Source: Luzula sylvatica (taxonomy: Eukaryota; Streptophyta; Magnoliopsida; Poales; Juncaceae). From it: a stretch of DNA of 64,000 bases. Every line of letters begins with the position of its first letter. The first letter of the stretch is position 1. A program made the translations under genes and the position numbers. Shown in pieces: positions 47,924 through 60,325 of this stretch. The stretch lies in assembly GCA_946800325.1 (NCBI GenBank), contig OX326956.1, forward strand, positions 12,503,167 through 12,567,166, given 5' to 3'. The notes under the pieces are model-generated. The model made no database searches and was not told where the DNA came from. It saw nothing but the letters and a program-made list of their open reading frames with translations.

Positions 47924-48214
47924 ATGAGAACCAGGAAGGTAGTTTCGCGAGCAACTTTACTAACCTTGCTTCTTCTTTCACATTTCCTCCACACAACTAA
48001 CGCAACGCATATTAGAATGCTCGCAACAATGAATATGAAAGAATCAGCCACAATCAGGCCAGGACCGAGTCCTAGTATTGGTCATCGGAGCTATCGTACA
48101 ATTTATGCAAGTCTCGAAGAAAACAATAAGTCGAACAATAACACGACACCGACAACAGAACGTGATCCTAGCACCGGTGTAGGCCAAGGTGAACTTGACA
48201 ATACACATAACTGA
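47924..48214 (+). CDS. Small secreted-peptide precursor, PIP/CEP-like
   Basis: A 96-residue intronless frame with an AACC-ATG start. A signal peptide is clear: basic start MRTRK, hydrophobic core ATLLTLLLLSHFLH, and a likely cut after TTNA. The mature part is short, polar and without Cys. It contains RPGPSPSIGHR at about residues 46-56, which resembles the xGPSPxxGH core of PAMP-induced peptides (PIP/PIPL) and of CEPs. A second, weaker core near the end reads DPSTGVGQGE. Such precursors are processed to roughly 11-15 residue hydroxyproline-containing signals sensed by receptor kinases. The family call is an inference from the motif and layout; a chance frame is less likely given the signal peptide. 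Confidence 0.6.
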   Translation: MRTRKVVSRATLLTLLLLSHFLHTTNATHIRMLATMNMKESATIRPGPSPSIGHRSYRTIYASLEENNKSNNNTTPTTERDPSTGVGQGELDNTHN

Positions 48215-48582
48215 AATGGAAAATATGCATTACTTTTTAGGGTTTATGGAGATTGGACAATGTTTTTGTCTTAAGCTGGTGAATGTTAATTGTTGATGTG
48301 CTTTAATATATTTGGGTTTGTTAGTATATAAGTTCTTGTTTGTGGTCATATCATATTTCTTTCAGGTTTTCGATTGAATCGAGAAATGCATTATCTAATA
48401 TTTAGGATAAACTTCTTTCATTCAGATATTTGACATCTGGACACATGTAAAAGTGTATAGGTTCGCTATGAATTTCCTATATTAATTGATATGTTGACGA
48501 TTAATAATTAATGATGACTCAAATAAATGAAACAAAAATATGCCAATAGGTTCATAGTTGTGAGAGGTTGAGTGTTTGACAT
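48215..48582. other. 3' region of the peptide gene
   Basis: T-rich 3' flank with no further gene. The probable 3' UTR and polyadenylation region lie within about 200 bp of the stop. Confidence 0.4.
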
Positions 48583-49117
48583 TGAGTACGACATGAAAAT
48601 TGAGTATTTTGTTTGTGTTACACTTCAATCTTAACATTTTTAAAAAAAATATCATAAATAATTTTTTTTGAAGATGTTGGACTTCTGTTTTTGCATTTTT
48701 AAGAAATTTTTGAAAAAATCAAAATTTGTGTGTGCTAGTCTTCAATTACGGAGTATTTTGAGTACGGCATTAAAATTGAGTATTTTTCTTGTGTTACACT
48801 TCAATTTTAACATTTAAAAAAATATATTTTAATTGAATTTTTTGAAGGTGTTAGACTTCAGTTTTTGAATTTTTAAGATATTTTAGAAAAAAATGAATTT
48901 TTTTGTTTGTTAGTCTTCAATTAAGGAGTGTTGTGAGTACGACATGAAAATTGAGTATTTTTCTTTTGTTACACTTCAATTTTAGCATTTTTCCAAAAAA
49001 ATCTTAAATTCAATTTTTTGAAGGTGTTATACTTATGTTTTTGCATTTTTAACAAAAAGTATAAATTTGTGTTTGTCAGTCTTCAATTACGGATTATTTT
49101 GAGTACAACATGAAAAT
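48583..49117. repeat. Tandem repeat of about 175 bp, three and a fraction units
   Basis: TGAGTACGACATGAAAATTG recurs at 48583, 48759 (GGCATTAAAATTG), 48934 and, truncated, 49100. Each unit also has GTTACACTTCAAT and TTTTTGAAGGTGTT in the same order. Units are 166-176 bp and moderately diverged. The fourth breaks off into the GATACG sequence at 49120. Confidence 0.85.
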
Positions 49118-49195
49118 TTTGCACGGATACGTCGATACGACGATACGAATACGACGATATTGATAAATTTAGATTTTTGGAGTATTCGCGCAACA
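49118..49195. mobile_element. Tiny hAT-like remnant
   Basis: About 78 bp. TTGCACGGATACG at the left and GAGTATTCGCGCAACATA at the right match the two inverted ends of the hAT elements at 4074 and 5060, joined with almost no interior. No clear TSD. Confidence 0.55.
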
Positions 49196-49202
49196 TAATA
49201 TT

Positions 49203-50130
49203 TACATGCAATGCATATTTGCTCTGCACAAATTATATTTGTCATGTATCATGCCATGCATGTATTATATTCCATGTATATTATAAAATTATATTATAAA
49301 ACTCGAATGTAAATTGTCATCAGCTATTTGTATCGATAACGTCGAAATCGAATATCGGATATTGTATTTATATACATATTCATATTCAAAATCAGATATC
49401 TAATACCGTATTCGTATTCGAAATCAGATATAAGATACCGTATTCGTATCCGAAATCGGATATGGGATACCGGATATCGTATTCTTATCAGTATTCGTAT
49501 TCGAAATCGTATATCGGATATCGTATTCTTTTATGTATGCGTATTCGAAAACGTATATCGGATATCGTATTCGTGTATGTATTTGTATCCAAATCGGATA
49601 TTGAATATCGAATACTGTATTTGTATATGTATTGCTATCCAGAATCGGATATCAGATACCGTATTCATATTCCATATCCGATTTCGAATACGAATACGGT
49701 ATTCGATATCCGATATTACATTTTGAAAATGAATACGATATCTGATTTACGATAGAAATACATATACAAATTCGGTATCCGATATTTGATTTCAGATATG
49801 AATACATATACGAATACGGTATCCGATATTCGATTTCGGATACGAATACATATAAGAATAGAATCCGATATCCGATTTCGGAGATATCCGATATCCGATT
49901 TCGGATACATATACTAATACGGCATCTGATATTTGATTTCGGATACGAATACGATATTCGGTATTCGATTTCGAATACGAATACGTTATCCGATACGAAT
50001 AGTTGATGACCGTTTTATAATATACATGAAATATAATACATGTATAGTAATAGTAATTTTACATATTATGCATGGGAAAATGTACATACAAATATAATTT
50101 GTGCATGAAAATTATGAATTGCATGTGAAG
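49203..50130. repeat. Fold-back of about 0.9 kb made of CGGATATCG/GTATTCGTAT repeats
   Basis: The left half (49203 to about 49680) and right half (about 49680 to 50130) are reverse complements. Outer arms share ACATGCAAT, GCACAAATTATATTTG, GTATTATATTCCATGTATATT and GTCATCAGCTAT. Inner arms are near-tandem units such as TCGTATTCGAAATCGGATAT of about 30-60 bp. The Tyr/Ile/Arg-rich open frames here derive from these units. It may be a hAT-like or foldback element; no TSD was identified. Confidence 0.8.
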
Positions 50131-51334
50131 GTTTCAAAACCCGTTTCTCTCTTTCCTCAATTTAATTAAAATGTAATTTGATCATGTTTCTCTCTTTCCT
50201 CAATTTAATTTAAATGTACTTTGATCATTTGGAAATTAATATTTGACGTGGTTTGATATCTCGCTATTTTTGGTACGACGGGATCCAGAACCTTGCATTT
50301 GGGTATTTCCGGAATTAAGTTCAAAACGTAATTATTTTGGGAATAAAATTATAAAACTTGGTTATTTAAAAGAAAAATCCAAAAAAATATATCATGTATT
50401 CTATTGAAAAAATATATATGATATATCTAAATGTGTAAAACAAATAAAAATATATCATACATGTAAAAAAATATTGACATGTATTGGATTTACTACAGGC
50501 ATGTCATATATCTAAAGAATATAAAATATATCTAAAAACATATAACACATAAAATTATATATCATACATCTATAAAAAGATATAAAACCTGGACGAAGAG
50601 TGGCGTACGTTTTGGAATGCACAAAATACGGTAAAAATTGATAAATCAAACAGTTGCATGTCGTTTTCTATTGATGACGTGCACATGAAATACACACCCA
50701 TATAATACATAATCTTTAACAAATATTCCACAATAAAATAACAAAAAGATCATATAAATATGAAATAATTAAACAAGCCGACACGCCCATGAATTAAGAC
50801 ATCATTTTGGTTGGCACAAATTTAAAATTTAATATATATAGTATATTTTTTACATATATCACAAATCTATAGTGCAAGATGGTATGAGAAATTTAAGGAA
50901 GCGTCTATTAGTATTTTATATATGTTACTACTAAAAAGATAATTTTTTTGAATGATATTCGACAAACGATCGTTTTCGTTGCGGATATTTAATTTTTTTG
51001 ATGTCAATAGTGATCGAACCCAAAATCTCTCACAAAATATAATTTTTTGTGTTTCGCACTCAACCAACATTGGCTACTAAAAAGATAATTAACCTCTTAC
51101 AAAAAAGTTCGAATAATGTATTCATTAGATAATTTAGCACAATCTATTAATCATTACGAACTCTTATTTTAGTAATTGAGCACAAGCTATTAAGGAATGA
51201 TCATTACATTCCTCACATACACAAACAAGAAGAATCAAGCTATTTATTTAATAATTAAAATATTTATAAAGAAACTCCATTGAACAATATTGTAAATAAA
51301 TCTAACTTTTGGACCAATCCAACTTTTATTACTA
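50131..51334. other. AT-rich spacer
   Basis: No gene. 50140-50225 contains a 40-bp direct repeat (TTTCTCTCTTTCCTCAATTT twice). 50590-50715 is a diverged copy of the peptide-gene upstream block. Confidence 0.5.
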
Positions 51335-52865
51335 CTAGCTTTATCCCCGCGCAATTGCGCGGGATGTTTTTTATATAATTATTTAAATAGAATTAGCGCG
51401 TGTGCGAATTAACGCGCATGGGTTTGTACTAAATTAATCTAATCACGACATATTTGCAAATATCATGATGTCAATAGATGTATGAAGTTCACGAAATTAG
51501 TCTATCACGAATATTATTTTCTAATATAATTTGTATAAATAGCATTTGCTCAGGTGCTTCTAAATTCGATTAATATAATCATGACATATTCACAAATTTT
51601 AATATGTATGTAAAATAGGAAACAAAGACCAAATGTAAAATAAGAAAAAATGTAAAAAAAAAAACCGAAATGTAAATAAAAAGGACCAAAATGTAGATTA
51701 AAACTAAAAAGGACCAACATATAAATAAAAAAAACCGAAATATAAATTAAAATGTAAAAAGGACTGAAATGTAAATAAAAAAGGACCAAAATGTTAATAA
51801 AAATGACCAAAATATAAACTTAAATTAGAAAGGACCAAAATATAAATAAAAATGACCAAAATGTAAATTCAAAAATGTAAGAAAGGACCGAAATGTAAAT
51901 AAGATAGGATCAAAATATAAATAAAAAGGATACTTATGTATAAAGTTGGAAGAAATGGAGCTCATACATGAGGCCACGTCATCAAGGGCTTTTTTATAAA
52001 AAAAAATATTTTTAAATTTACATTTTGGTCCTTTTTAGTTTAAAAAATTACATTTCGGTCCTTTTTATTTACATTTTGGTCCTTTTTAGTTTAAAAATTT
52101 ACATTTTGGTCCTTTTTTTAATATTTTGATCCTCTCTTATTTACATTTCGGTCCTTTCTTACATTTTTGAATTTACATTTTGGTCCTTTCTAATTTAAGT
52201 TTATATTTTGGTCCTTTTTATTAACATTTTGGTCCTTTTTTATTTACATTTCAGTCCTTTAAATTTATATTTTGGTCCTTTTTAGTTTAAAAAATTATAA
52301 AAAGAACCAAAATATAAACTTAAATTAGAAAGGACCAAAATATAAATAAAAAGGACCAAAATGTAAATTCAAAAATGTAAGAAAGTACCGAAATGTAAAT
52401 AAGATAGGATCAAAATATAAATAAAAAGGACCAAAATGTAATTGCTTAAACTAAAAATGACCAAAATGTAAATAAAAAGGACCGAAATACAATTTTTTAA
52501 ACTAAAAATGACCAAAATATAAATTTAAAGGACTGAAATATAAATAAAAAAGGACCAAAATGTTAATAAAAAGGACCAAAATATAAACTTAAATTAGAAA
52601 GGACCAAAATATAAATAAAAAGGACTAAAATGTAAATTCAAAAATGTAAGAAAGGACTGAAATGTAAATAAGAGAGGATCAAAATATTAAAAAAAGGACC
52701 AAAATGTAAATTTTTAAACTAAAAAGTAAATAAAAAGGACCGAAATGTAATTTTTTAAACTAAAAAGGACCAAAATGTAAATTGAAAAATATTTTTTTTT
52801 ATGAAAAAACCCTTGATGACGTGGCCTCATGTATGAGCTCCATTTCTTCCAATTTATACATAAGT
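51335..52865 (-). mobile_element. Non-autonomous Helitron with an internal inverted copy
   Basis: CTAG at 51335-51338 with hairpin CCCGCGCAATTGCGCGGG gives the 3' end on minus. The 5' end (CTTTATACATAAGTA on +) is at about 52865. In the middle (51931 to about 52305) a 5'-end segment lies in the opposite direction: it starts TACTTATGTATAAAG and reads TTTTGGTCC repeats. Minus-oriented minisatellite then resumes. The GGACC/AAATGTAAA units continue throughout. There is no Rep/helicase. Confidence 0.8.
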
Positions 52866-53285
52866 ATAATTTTGATCAAGCATATAAACCCCTATCTTTT
52901 TTCTTTCCTCTTGAGGTTATGCAACTTGATGAATTTGTAATTAATTTGCTTATCTTCTTAGAGCATCAATCCCTTCCTTATATTTTAGTATTGTTTCATT
53001 ATAAGACATAATTCTTATAGAATGAACTAATTTACTCGATATTCAAATTAATTAAACTATTTTCTGATGGTCAGTAAATTTTTAATTTGTTCGAATTGCT
53101 ATGTCGAATTTTAATATCACGATATCAAAATTATTGCTGAAATTTAAATGATTGTAGTAGAATTGAAGATTTACACAAAACCCAAAAATTGGCCCATATT
53201 GTACAGGCTGATTTATTAGTCAGTATGGGCTAAAATATGGGGCTCGATCTTTACTCGCTTGCTTTTTGGCAAATTATTTTTTATT
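52866..53285. other. Spacer, nothing recognised
   Basis: AT-rich; a 60-codon open frame overlapping the Helitron end has no recognisable domain. Confidence 0.4.
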
Positions 53286-53295
53286 TAATTTAAAA

Positions 53296-53649
53296 GCCAA
53301 ATTTCTTAGGTACCCCTACGAAACTCCATAATTTCTCCTATACCCCTGCAAAATGCAAAATATCATGAATACCCTTACAAAACTATTAAAATTTAACGGA
53401 TGACCTTTTTGTAAGATTTCGATTAAGTATTCGTTAAGATTATGACAAGGAATAAAAAAATTGTTGGAAAAATTGAAAAAGTAAAAATTAGAAATAATTT
53501 TAAGGAATAATTAATCGAAATCTAACAAAAAGAGCGGCCATGAAATTTTTGTAGTTTTGTAGAGGTATTCATGATAGTTCACGTTTTGCAGGAGTTATGG
53601 ATATACGTGAAATTGTGAGATTTTGTAGGAATACATATTAAATTTGGCC
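53296..53649. mobile_element. Foldback MITE family M1, copy 2
   Basis: 354 bp, same family as 44479-44851 (shared GCCAAATTTC, AATATCATGAATAcCC, GTTAAGATTATgAC). TSD TAATTTAAAA, 10 bp, is at 53286-53295 and 53650-53659. Confidence 0.85.
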
Positions 53650-53659
53650 TAATTTAAAA

Positions 53660-56600
53660 CACATAAGCCGGACAATTGCCTTCCCACAAGAGAAGTATCA
53701 AAAATCATGAATATTCCAAAAAAAAAATGAGTGTGAGATTACTAATACTCTGCCTTATCCTAATCTTTGAAAAAAAATTAATTGAACTACGTGTTTCTCA
53801 CACAATACACGTGTGTAAAAGGAGTTACTAATCAAACTGGATAATATAATTTTTTTTTATAAAACAAACAAGAAAAGACATACATGGCATTTTGTATGTT
53901 TTCCAGCGGTATACTTGGACATTTTCTATATATTTCTAGGGAATTATCTAATTTGATTTTCTCATCTAACCCAGCAAAATCCCTATAAACCATAAGAAAT
54001 ATCACCAACACCCTTGGTCCTTCCTCTCTTATTTCTTCAATACAATGCCTAAATTATTCTCTTTCTCATTTTTTACATACAAATTAAAAAAATTAATTAA
54101 GTAAGGGTCTTTTGAAAATACTTTTCGAACAAATATAAACAGAAGTGACATGCATGCAAACCCGGCCCATGCATAAGGCCAACAAGACTTGAATTCGGGT
54201 CCAAAAAAATTTAGGGTCCAATTTTTTTTTTTTAACACACATTTACAAAATAATGGGTAAAATGGCTTATGGATATTTATTTACACTCCAAATACGACCC
54301 AATGACAAAAAGTGAAGCTCAATCGCTTGTAAATAATGTGTTGGGGAGTTTTTTCAATTCTTATTGAGCAAATTAATCAATCTACGCGTTCATTTTTAAC
54401 TTTGGTTTCGGATACGTGAAACCGTTGGACCGGCCCTGCATGCATGATATTTCTTATGTTTTCTGGGGTCTATGTGATATTTTATATGCATTTCATATTT
54501 TAGAGGGGTATATAATATGATATTTTAAAGTGATTTCATAGGGTATACGTGATATTTTAAGAATCTATAGTACCCATGAAAAATATTATCAAAGCAATCA
54601 ATTATCAGAAATGCATAGTATATTAAAAGCTACTGACTTTCCATTCTTCTGAAATAGATATTTTCTATTTAATGGAGAGTCGATTTGAAGATACGACTTT
54701 TTCATTGTTCTCCAAAAAAAATATACGACTTTTGATTTTGTAAACAAATTTCCAATGGTTCCGAATTGCTTGTCCTGATATTCTCGTGCCACGTTTCACC
54801 TCAAGAATGAATGAATTCAATTTGATTGTTAGATTTTTCGTTCAATAGTTCAATCCCATTGAATTTTAATACAAATTTCCAAGAGTGATGTGGACATAGA
54901 TAGTCTCTCTTCTCGGAATTTGACCTGTCCAGTACAATCCACATTTTAATACAAAATTTGATTGACTTTAATGAAACGAAATTAATAATAATACACACAT
55001 AAATCAATCTGTCAACTGTATAAATTACTAATTTTTTTTGTCAACTGTAAAAAGGTGCGTGAACTTAAAGAATTGCTTAGATCAGATTAGAATTATTATT
55101 ATTATATAAATCATGGTGCATGTTTTATGGAATAATTTACAACTAACTAGCCAGTGGCATCATTTGATTGGTTGATTCATTGGAATGAAAGCTCCTTCAT
55201 TATTAATTTTTTTTTGCTTACCAGAATGATACTATAGTTAACCTAATAATTCAATAAGAAATGAGTTTTATTCTACAAAGTTTTGTTGATTTCAAAGATT
55301 GCAACTTTATTATTCAATCATGGCGAATTAAATGGGAACTATTTTAGCTAGATTTCAAAGATTGCAACTTTAATGTTCAATCATGGTGAATTAAATGGGC
55401 AGATAGCACGCCATTGCTGAAATATGGAGCTCTAGATCTAGCTTTCGACAGGTGGCAGAGACCATTCTTTCCAATAATGTGATTTATCTAAAGCTGTATA
55501 TCTAGCAGAACCACTGTTGATGATTGTCTATAGGCGAGCGACACTTGGCAAGAGGTGATGGATTTGTGGAAATATCGGCCGTACGTACCACCATTAAAGA
55601 TGGGTCTTTTCTTTTGTCTTTCTTTCTTCAAGGGGGACAGTATATTCTTTGCGTTGAGGGGACACGTGTTGCGTTGAGGAACACAAGGAATTATTGGATG
55701 TGATCTAGGTGACATGTGAGGTTGGTACTTGGTTGAACAAAGAGTAGTTTTCTGTCTCATTAGAATGCTTTGTGTTGGATATACTCTCAACTCTCTCTCT
55801 CTCTCTCCAAAAAAGAGCAAAAACAAAGAGAGCACGAAAAAGAGTTTTCGATATGGGGTTGTCATTGCCACTTAACTCCATATTGACGCGCTATGCGATT
55901 TTTCTCAGATTCGTCCCTTTCTCAAATCTGTAGTATTCGTCTCTTCCACTTTCATGACGATTTTCTCTTCTTCTTCTTCTTCGCTCTTCATAGTATTTGC
56001 TTAGACAGTCGATTGTGACCGTGAACATAGACTGTGCAATTTATTGCGATCTCTTCTTTCCTCTTCAACCGCTAAATCCTAAATGGCTCCTCTCCATGAC
56101 GTACTATGTGATTCTTCGCTGGCCTATGCGATTCGACTCCAATTCAACTATGATTCTTCGCTGGCCTGTGCGATTCTTCGACTATTATGCGAATTTCAAT
56201 TTCTGAGATTTCGAGTCTAATTCGTAGACCTAATTGGCAGAACAGATTCAGATTTCTGCAGATACTTTTATCATACTCGCAGAACGAACGATGAAAATGA
56301 AGAGTCTCGAACGAACAGAAACGAAGAGTTCCATTCCTAATCGAAGAGTCTCGAACGAACATACACGAAGAGTGTCATTCATACTCGAAAAGTCTCGAAC
56401 GAACATCCACGAAGAGTTCCATTTTACGAGTTTAGGTCCTTGATTCAACCAACGGAACCGTCAATCTAGATCACTGTTTTTAATACAAACTCGATTTGTA
56501 ATGGTGATACTGTAAAAATATCATGAATACCTTTAATGCGAAATCTCACGAATACCCCTTCAAATCCCTTCAAATATCATGAATACCTTTCAAAACCTTT

Positions 56601-58067
56601 AAATATCATGGTTATCCCTATGAAATTCTTAAAGTGTCACATATACCTTTATTATATTATTTAAAAATCATCAACGTCTTTTTCATTGGTAATATGTCGA
56701 TTACCTAATTTTAAAAATTAATTTTTCTTTAAAATAATATTAAAACCATAAAATATCAAATATTGTCAATTATATATCATAATTTATTTCTCAAAATCAT
56801 TGCTGAAATCAATATTATTCTCAAATTTTTCAGTAACTATTATATTGATATAAAGGTAAAACAAAAAAAAATATTTTGAACAAAAAATTAACAAATTATT
56901 AACTAAAAGTTTAATTTAAGAATATCCATGATATTATTAACAAATTATTCAAACCGGTTTTAAATCTGGTCTAATTAATGGTTTGTTGTGAGTGCATATA
57001 TGGTATGATTAAATATTTATATCTTTAGTATATTGTCATCGTGAATAAAAAATATATAATTTTACTATTATGTTCTTCTCTTAAAACTGTGATATAGGGG
57101 TGGTGATGGTGGTGGAGGGGGGAGGAAGCTATTGAAACTAGACTACAAAAAACTCGATGTTCAGTGGAAATCTTGGATGGGCCAACATACCCTTGACTCA
57201 TATTAAAATCTGCTGCTGATCATATATATGTTATTAATATATATATTAATAATATATTATTACTATATGGTAAATAAATGAGTTATTTACTAGCATAACA
57301 TAAAATATTCATAATATTTATACATGATTATAATTAAACGAGTTATAAAAATATAATGATATTAATATATTGTAATATAATTTTATTTTGAACTAATGTT
57401 TTAAATTACGATGTAGTGGGCTATAGCGTTTGGGTGCGATTTACTAGTGATTTTCACAATAGCGCTACAACTCTGCTATTTAATAGTATGCGGTATTGTG
57501 TGTGAGATATATTTTTCGTTATTTAGGCTACAAATGCACTATTCAATGCTATTGTCTTAAGATAATATTATTAAAAGATGAAATAATTATAAAAATAAAA
57601 TATATAATTTCAATGCTCACACTGTACCGCGTATTGTCCTGGCTAAATATATTATTCAACAATTGACTGGCCAATTGAGGTATTTCAGAACAACTCTTTA
57701 AACAAATGTTTTTTTTCCAATCTAAACCCAAAGAACAATTCTTTTAGTCTCCATCCTACACTGCTATAGCCAATATGAGGTTCGTGGCCCCTTAATTCTT
57801 GCCCCAAGTCAACCCTTGATCCTTCTTACACGTGGCTATCTCTCCTTACCTCTTCTCTTCTTCATACATTTTTTTTCCTTAATCTTCAAATTTCTTCCAA
57901 TTATCGTTTTGTTCATTATCTAATCCTTTTAATACAAAGTCGTACCATATATAATTTTCATAGGGGGGATGTTACTTGAAAAGGTTTGGGCTGAGCTGTC
58001 CTTTCCTTTCTCTCTCTCTCTTTCATCACCCCTGACATCTTCAGCCATTGTTCAACCAGAGCACATC
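53660..58067. other. Long gene-poor region with small repeats
   Basis: No gene is supported over 4.4 kb. Items seen: a 61-bp direct duplication (AGATTGCAACTTTA, TTCAATCATGG, GAATTAAATGGG) at about 55287-55400; a duplicated GATTCTTCGCTGGCCT at 56112 and 56152; three copies of a unit of about 46-60 bp containing CGAAGAGT and TCGAACGAACA at about 56297-56430; and fragments resembling the M1 MITE arm (AATATCATGAATACC) near 56520-56660. A 127-codon minus frame at 55488-55871 has no recognisable feature. Confidence 0.55.
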
Positions 58068-58078
58068 TATATATAAGT
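58068..58078 (+). promoter_or_regulatory. TATA box of the CYP707A gene
   Basis: CTATATATAAG lies about 90-100 bp before the ATG at 58169, the usual distance for a plant gene with a short leader. A TC tract sits at about 58007-58022. Confidence 0.65.
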
Positions 58079-58168
58079 GCCACACACCCCATGTCTCATC
58101 TCAACAAACCAACCCTAATTCCCCATACATACATTCATTCATTCTATTAGGGTTTGGAAGGTTTAATC

Positions 58169-60018
58169 ATGGCCATTTTGAACATGCTTCCTGTAACCCT
58201 AGCCTCAATCCTCCTCTTCTATATCGTTTACCGCCTTTTCGCTTATTATACGAAAGTTATAGCCATCAAACCTAAACAGGAGTTGCCACCTGGCACGATG
58301 GGATGGCCGTACATTGGCGAGACCGCTCAACTTTTTTCCACGAAGAACCCGAACACCTTCTTCTCGCTCAAGCAGAAGAAATACGGCCCGATTTTTAAGA
58401 CTCACATATTGGGTTGCCCGAGTATAATGATGTCGAGCCCAGAGGCTGCCAAGTTCGTACTCGTGACTCGTTCGGATCTATTCAAACCGACTTTTCCTGC
58501 GAGCAAGGAAAGAATGATTGGCCGCCAAGCGATATTCTTTCAAGAAGGAGACTACCATACTCGTCTCAGACGTCTCGTTCTCCGTGCCGTCATGCCTAAT
58601 GCTATCCGTTCCTCCATTGCCGGTATCGAGTCGATTGCCGTGTCTACTTTGGGGTCTTGGGAGGGCCGAATGATCAACACCTTCCAAGAAATGAAAATGG
58701 TAATTAATTGTAATTAGTTATCTTAATTCTTGAGATTTTCCATGACATGAATGTTATCTTATCTTTTATAGTATGCATTCAATGTGGCCTTGCTATCTAT
58801 ATTTGGCAAAGAGGAGCTAGGCTACATGGAGGAGATAAAACAGTGTTATTACACACTGGAGGCAGGATACAATTCCATGCCCATAAACATGCCAGGAACC
58901 CTATTCCACAAGGCGATGAAGGCTCGAAAACAACTCGGTCGAATCGTGTCGAATATCATCTCAAATAAAAGAAACCAAGGGACGAAAGTATTCGACGAAG
59001 AGTATAAAGGATTACTAGCATCTTTGATAGACCCAAAAGAAGGCCTCACCGACGACCAGATAGCCGATAACGTGATCGGCGTTATCTTCGCCGCGAGAGA
59101 TACAACCGCTTCGGTGCTTACATGGATCGTTAAGTACTTGGCCGAGAATCCAAAGGTTCTTCAAGCCGTGAAAGAAGAACAAGAGGAGATTATAAGGAGC
59201 AAAGAAGGCAACCTCGAGGAAGAGACGGGTTTGACATGGGCCGATACGAAGGGCATGGCCATGACGACGAGAGTGATACAAGAGTCGATGAGGGTTGCTT
59301 CGGTTCTTTCTTTTACGTTTCGCGAAGCCGTTCAAGACGTCGAGTTCGAAGGTTGATATTTAATAATTTATTACATTCAATGATAAATTTTTTTATTTTA
59401 TTGTCCTTATCTTAAACAAAGATATTATATATTGTGTTTGACTTGGGATGACAAATTCTAATTCAATGTTCCTAATGTATTTATATGAATGCAGGATATT
59501 TAATACCAAAAGGATGGAAAGTGATGCCTCTATTTAGAAACATTCATCACAGCCCAGATCTATTTCCTGAGCCAGAAAAGTTTGACCCCTCCAGATTTGA
59601 GGTATAAATATTCAAATTTGAAACATTCAGAGATAATATTGTTTTTATCCATCTAGTTAAATTATTATTAAAAAGAACTAAATAATAATCAATTTGTTAA
59701 TGTTTGAACAGAACACTCCAAAGCCAAACACATTCATGCCATTTGGCAATGGAAATCATTCTTGTCCTGGAAATGAGTTGGCCAAGTTGGAAATGCTTAT
59801 CATGCTCCATCACCTCATCACAAAATATAGGTACCCAAATATATCACTTGATAATTCATATTCTTTTTACTCAATCAAAGTTATAAACTAGATATTAACA
59901 TTTTTTTTTTCTATCATGAAGGTGGTCTATGCCGGAGGAGGCCGAGTCTGGGATTCAATTCGGACCGTTCGCGCTACCAATGAACGGGTTACCAATGACG
60001 TTTTATCGATTGAGCTGA
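58169..60018 (+). CDS. CYP707A: Abscisic acid 8'-hydroxylase, cytochrome P450 CYP707A family
   Basis: Five exons (58169-58699, 58772-59351, 59495-59601, 59712-59830, 59922-60018), GT-AG and in phase, encode 477 residues, the normal length for the family. An N-terminal membrane anchor ([14 protein letters not shown]) is followed by the proline-rich hinge [14 protein letters not shown]. The I-helix oxygen-binding motif [12 protein letters not shown], the K-helix ESMR, and the haem loop [17 protein letters not shown] with the Cys ligand are intact. The C-terminus ([16 protein letters not shown]) is typical of CYP707A. The enzyme sits in the ER membrane and starts ABA breakdown by hydroxylating the 8' carbon, leading to phaseic acid, so it helps set ABA level in seeds and under stress. 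The ATG at 58169 was chosen because the anchor follows directly. Which of the CYP707A1-4 types it is cannot be told by eye. Confidence 0.95.
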
Positions 60019-60325
60019 CATCAGCAAATCGAATATCGATTGAACTTGTAAATAAATACCTTATCAATAGCAACAAAAAGAAACAAGTGGTTGTTATTGT
60101 TATACAATTTTTCGTGTTAGGGTTTGTTAGAAGAATCTCCCACCAAATCATTTTTTTTTCTTCTCCATGTTATTATTAGGCGATTGATTAAATTGTAATA
60201 GGGGAAAGAGCTAGGAAATTTTCATGAAATAAATAAAGTTCAATGTTTTCGATGATGCTTATTTGTATCAAATATATTCATCAAATTACACAAAAAAAGA
60301 TGAGTAAAAGTAAATAGATAACAAT

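Noticed and set aside
49462..49910. Tyr/Ile/Arg-rich frames on both strands
   Set aside because: Produced by the GATATCGTATTCG repeats of the fold-back.
55488..55871. 127-codon minus frame starting MAMTTPYRKLFFVLSLFLLF
   Set aside because: It has a hydrophobic start that could be a signal peptide, but the rest shows no family, and CTCTCT repeats lie within it. Too weak to call.
58205..59335. Several 60-106 codon frames over the P450 gene
   Set aside because: Shadows of CYP707A exons; the spliced P450 explains the region fully.
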